In this document: piece after piece, positions 7,037-7,979 of the stretch
How the letters are laid out: each line of letters starts with the position of its first letter
Position numbering within the stretch: position 1 is the first letter of the stretch
Origin: Gemmataceae bacterium
GTDB taxonomy: Bacteria > Planctomycetota > Planctomycetia > Gemmatales > Gemmataceae
DNA length: 7,979 bases
Assembly (NCBI GenBank): GCA_017853285.1
Contig: JAFMJU010000170.1
Location: forward strand, 1-7,979
Reading direction: 5' to 3'
Notes under the pieces: generated by a model
The model's database searches: none
Told to the model about the DNA's origin: nothing
Seen by the model: only the letters and a program-made list of their open reading frames with translations
Position numbers and translations under genes: made by a program

Positions 7037-7979
7037 GTGTCTGGCAAACCACCCGTAGCCCGAGGTGCAACTTCCAAGGACGCCCCGCGTTCGATGGAGA
7101 GCTACCTTCGGCCCGAGGTGATCCAGCAGGTGTCGCGGCTGGACTTGCGGGCCCGCTTCATCGTGGAGGGTTTTCTCAGCGGCCTGCACGGCAGCCCCTT
7201 CCAGGGATTCTCGGTCGAGTTTTCGGAGCACCGCAAATACACACCCGGCGATGACATCAAGGACATCGACTGGAATGTGTACGCGAAGACCGAGAAATAT
7301 TACGTCAAGAAATTCAAGGCCGAGACCACCATGCAGGGGTGGCTCGTGGTGGATTCCAGCGCCAGCATGGGCTGGACCTTCCGCCAGGAAATGACCAAAT
7401 TCGACTACGCCATCAGCCTGACCGCCGCACTCGCCTACCTGATGATCTACCAGCAAGACCCTGTGGGGCTGGCGGTGTGCGGCAAATCGATCGAGCGCAT
7501 CCTGCCGCCCAGGGCCCGCCGCAGCCATTTGCCGGCCATGCTGAGCACGCTGACCAACCTGAAGCCCCACGGCGAGACCGATCTGGGTTCGTGCCTGATG
7601 CAGTTGGCGGGTGTGGCCCGTGGAAAGGGGCTGGTGATCCTGCTGTCCGACCTGCTGACGGACATCGACCCGGTGATTGCCGGCCTGCATCGGCTGCGCC
7701 ATTCCGGGCACGAGGTCATCGTTTTCAACATCCTGGATGAAGCCGAGGCCAAGTTCCCGTTCGACGGCTACTGCCAGTTCGAAGACATTGAATCGCCGGC
7801 CATCCTGACCATGGAAGCCAAATCGATCCGTCAGGACTACCTCGAGGCCCTGGCGGCGCACCAGACCCGCTTCCGCGAGGAATGTCACAAGGCCCAGATC
7901 GATTTCGTGGCGATGGACACCAGCATCAACTTCGGCACCGCCCTTCTGGAATACCTGCAACAGCGCAGCCGACGCTTCT
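7037..7979 (+). CDS. DUF58 / von Willebrand factor A-like protein (3' end cut by window)
   Basis: There are 314 codons with no stop before the window edge. The signature DUF58 segment EHRKYTPGDDIKDIDWNVYA (64-83) precedes a VWA fold with a complete MIDAS: D106-S-S108-A-S110, T181 in GETDLG, and D205 in ILLSDL. No membrane helix is visible, which places it in the short, soluble DUF58 group that pairs with MoxR ATPases. Such proteins probably act as adaptors presenting a metal-binding VWA surface to the ATPase or its client. Family members are about 290-310 residues, and the last visible residues (TALLEYLQQRSRRF) resemble the family C-terminus, so only a few codons are likely missing. GTG 7037 is supported by AGGAG (7022-7026) at 10 nt. 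ATG 7094 (MESYLRPEV) is an alternative that matches the usual family start and would remove a 19-residue Pro/Ala-rich tail. Confidence 0.93.
   Translation, partial: MSGKPPVARGATSKDAPRSMESYLRPEVIQQVSRLDLRARFIVEGFLSGLHGSPFQGFSVEFSEHRKYTPGDDIKDIDWNVYAKTEKYYVKKFKAETTMQGWLVVDSSASMGWTFRQEMTKFDYAISLTAALAYLMIYQQDPVGLAVCGKSIERILPPRARRSHLPAMLSTLTNLKPHGETDLGSCLMQLAGVARGKGLVILLSDLLTDIDPVIAGLHRLRHSGHEVIVFNILDEAEAKFPFDGYCQFEDIESPAILTMEAKSIRQDYLEALAAHQTRFREECHKAQIDFVAMDTSINFGTALLEYLQQRSRRF

Noticed and set aside
6821..7960. 379-codon minus-strand open frame opposite DUF58
   Set aside because: It covers the DUF58 gene, which has a full MIDAS and signature motif on the plus strand. The long open antisense frame is a GC-bias effect.

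Overview
The window is high-GC bacterial chromosome with ordinary cellular genes and no sign of phage, plasmid or CRISPR. The gene set suggests a Planctomycetota-like or related PVC-type bacterium. It comprises a MoxR AAA+ ATPase, a short-type DUF58/VWA protein, a diheme cytochrome c peroxidase with long extensions, a tandem M16 peptidase and a small family that I associate with planctomycetes. This assignment is an inference from protein style and context, since no rRNA or universal marker is present.

Layout. Positions 1-64 may hold the last codons of an upstream gene, followed by a small terminator-like hairpin. Positions 71-334 form a roughly 260-bp element: a 20/22-matched inverted repeat encloses a 50-codon remnant of a GxxExxY-family gene. 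Next come two minus-strand genes, read from right to left: a 105-residue single-pass membrane protein (3494 to 3177) and a secreted 911-residue double-domain M16 zinc peptidase (3084 to 349).

A 210-bp divergent intergenic region (3495-3704) separates these from the plus-strand genes. Those are a MoxR ATPase (3705-4730, own terminator), a secreted diheme cytochrome c peroxidase (4920-6410, strong terminator), a 153-residue uncharacterised protein (6520-6981) and a DUF58 protein (7037 to the window edge, almost complete).

How they work together. MoxR and DUF58/VWA proteins usually act as an ATPase/adaptor pair and are usually adjacent. Here a peroxidase unit with its own terminator, plus a hypothetical gene, lies between them. 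From the terminators I infer three plus-strand transcription units: moxR; peroxidase; hypothetical + DUF58. The M16 peptidase and peroxidase are both predicted to be exported. Nothing in the sequence proves they share a pathway with MoxR/DUF58. I do not see a clear-cut new defence or biosynthetic system. The most notable points are the degenerate GxxExxY/inverted-repeat element, the interrupted MoxR-DUF58 pair, and the strong terminator only 27 nt ahead of the hypothetical gene's start codon.
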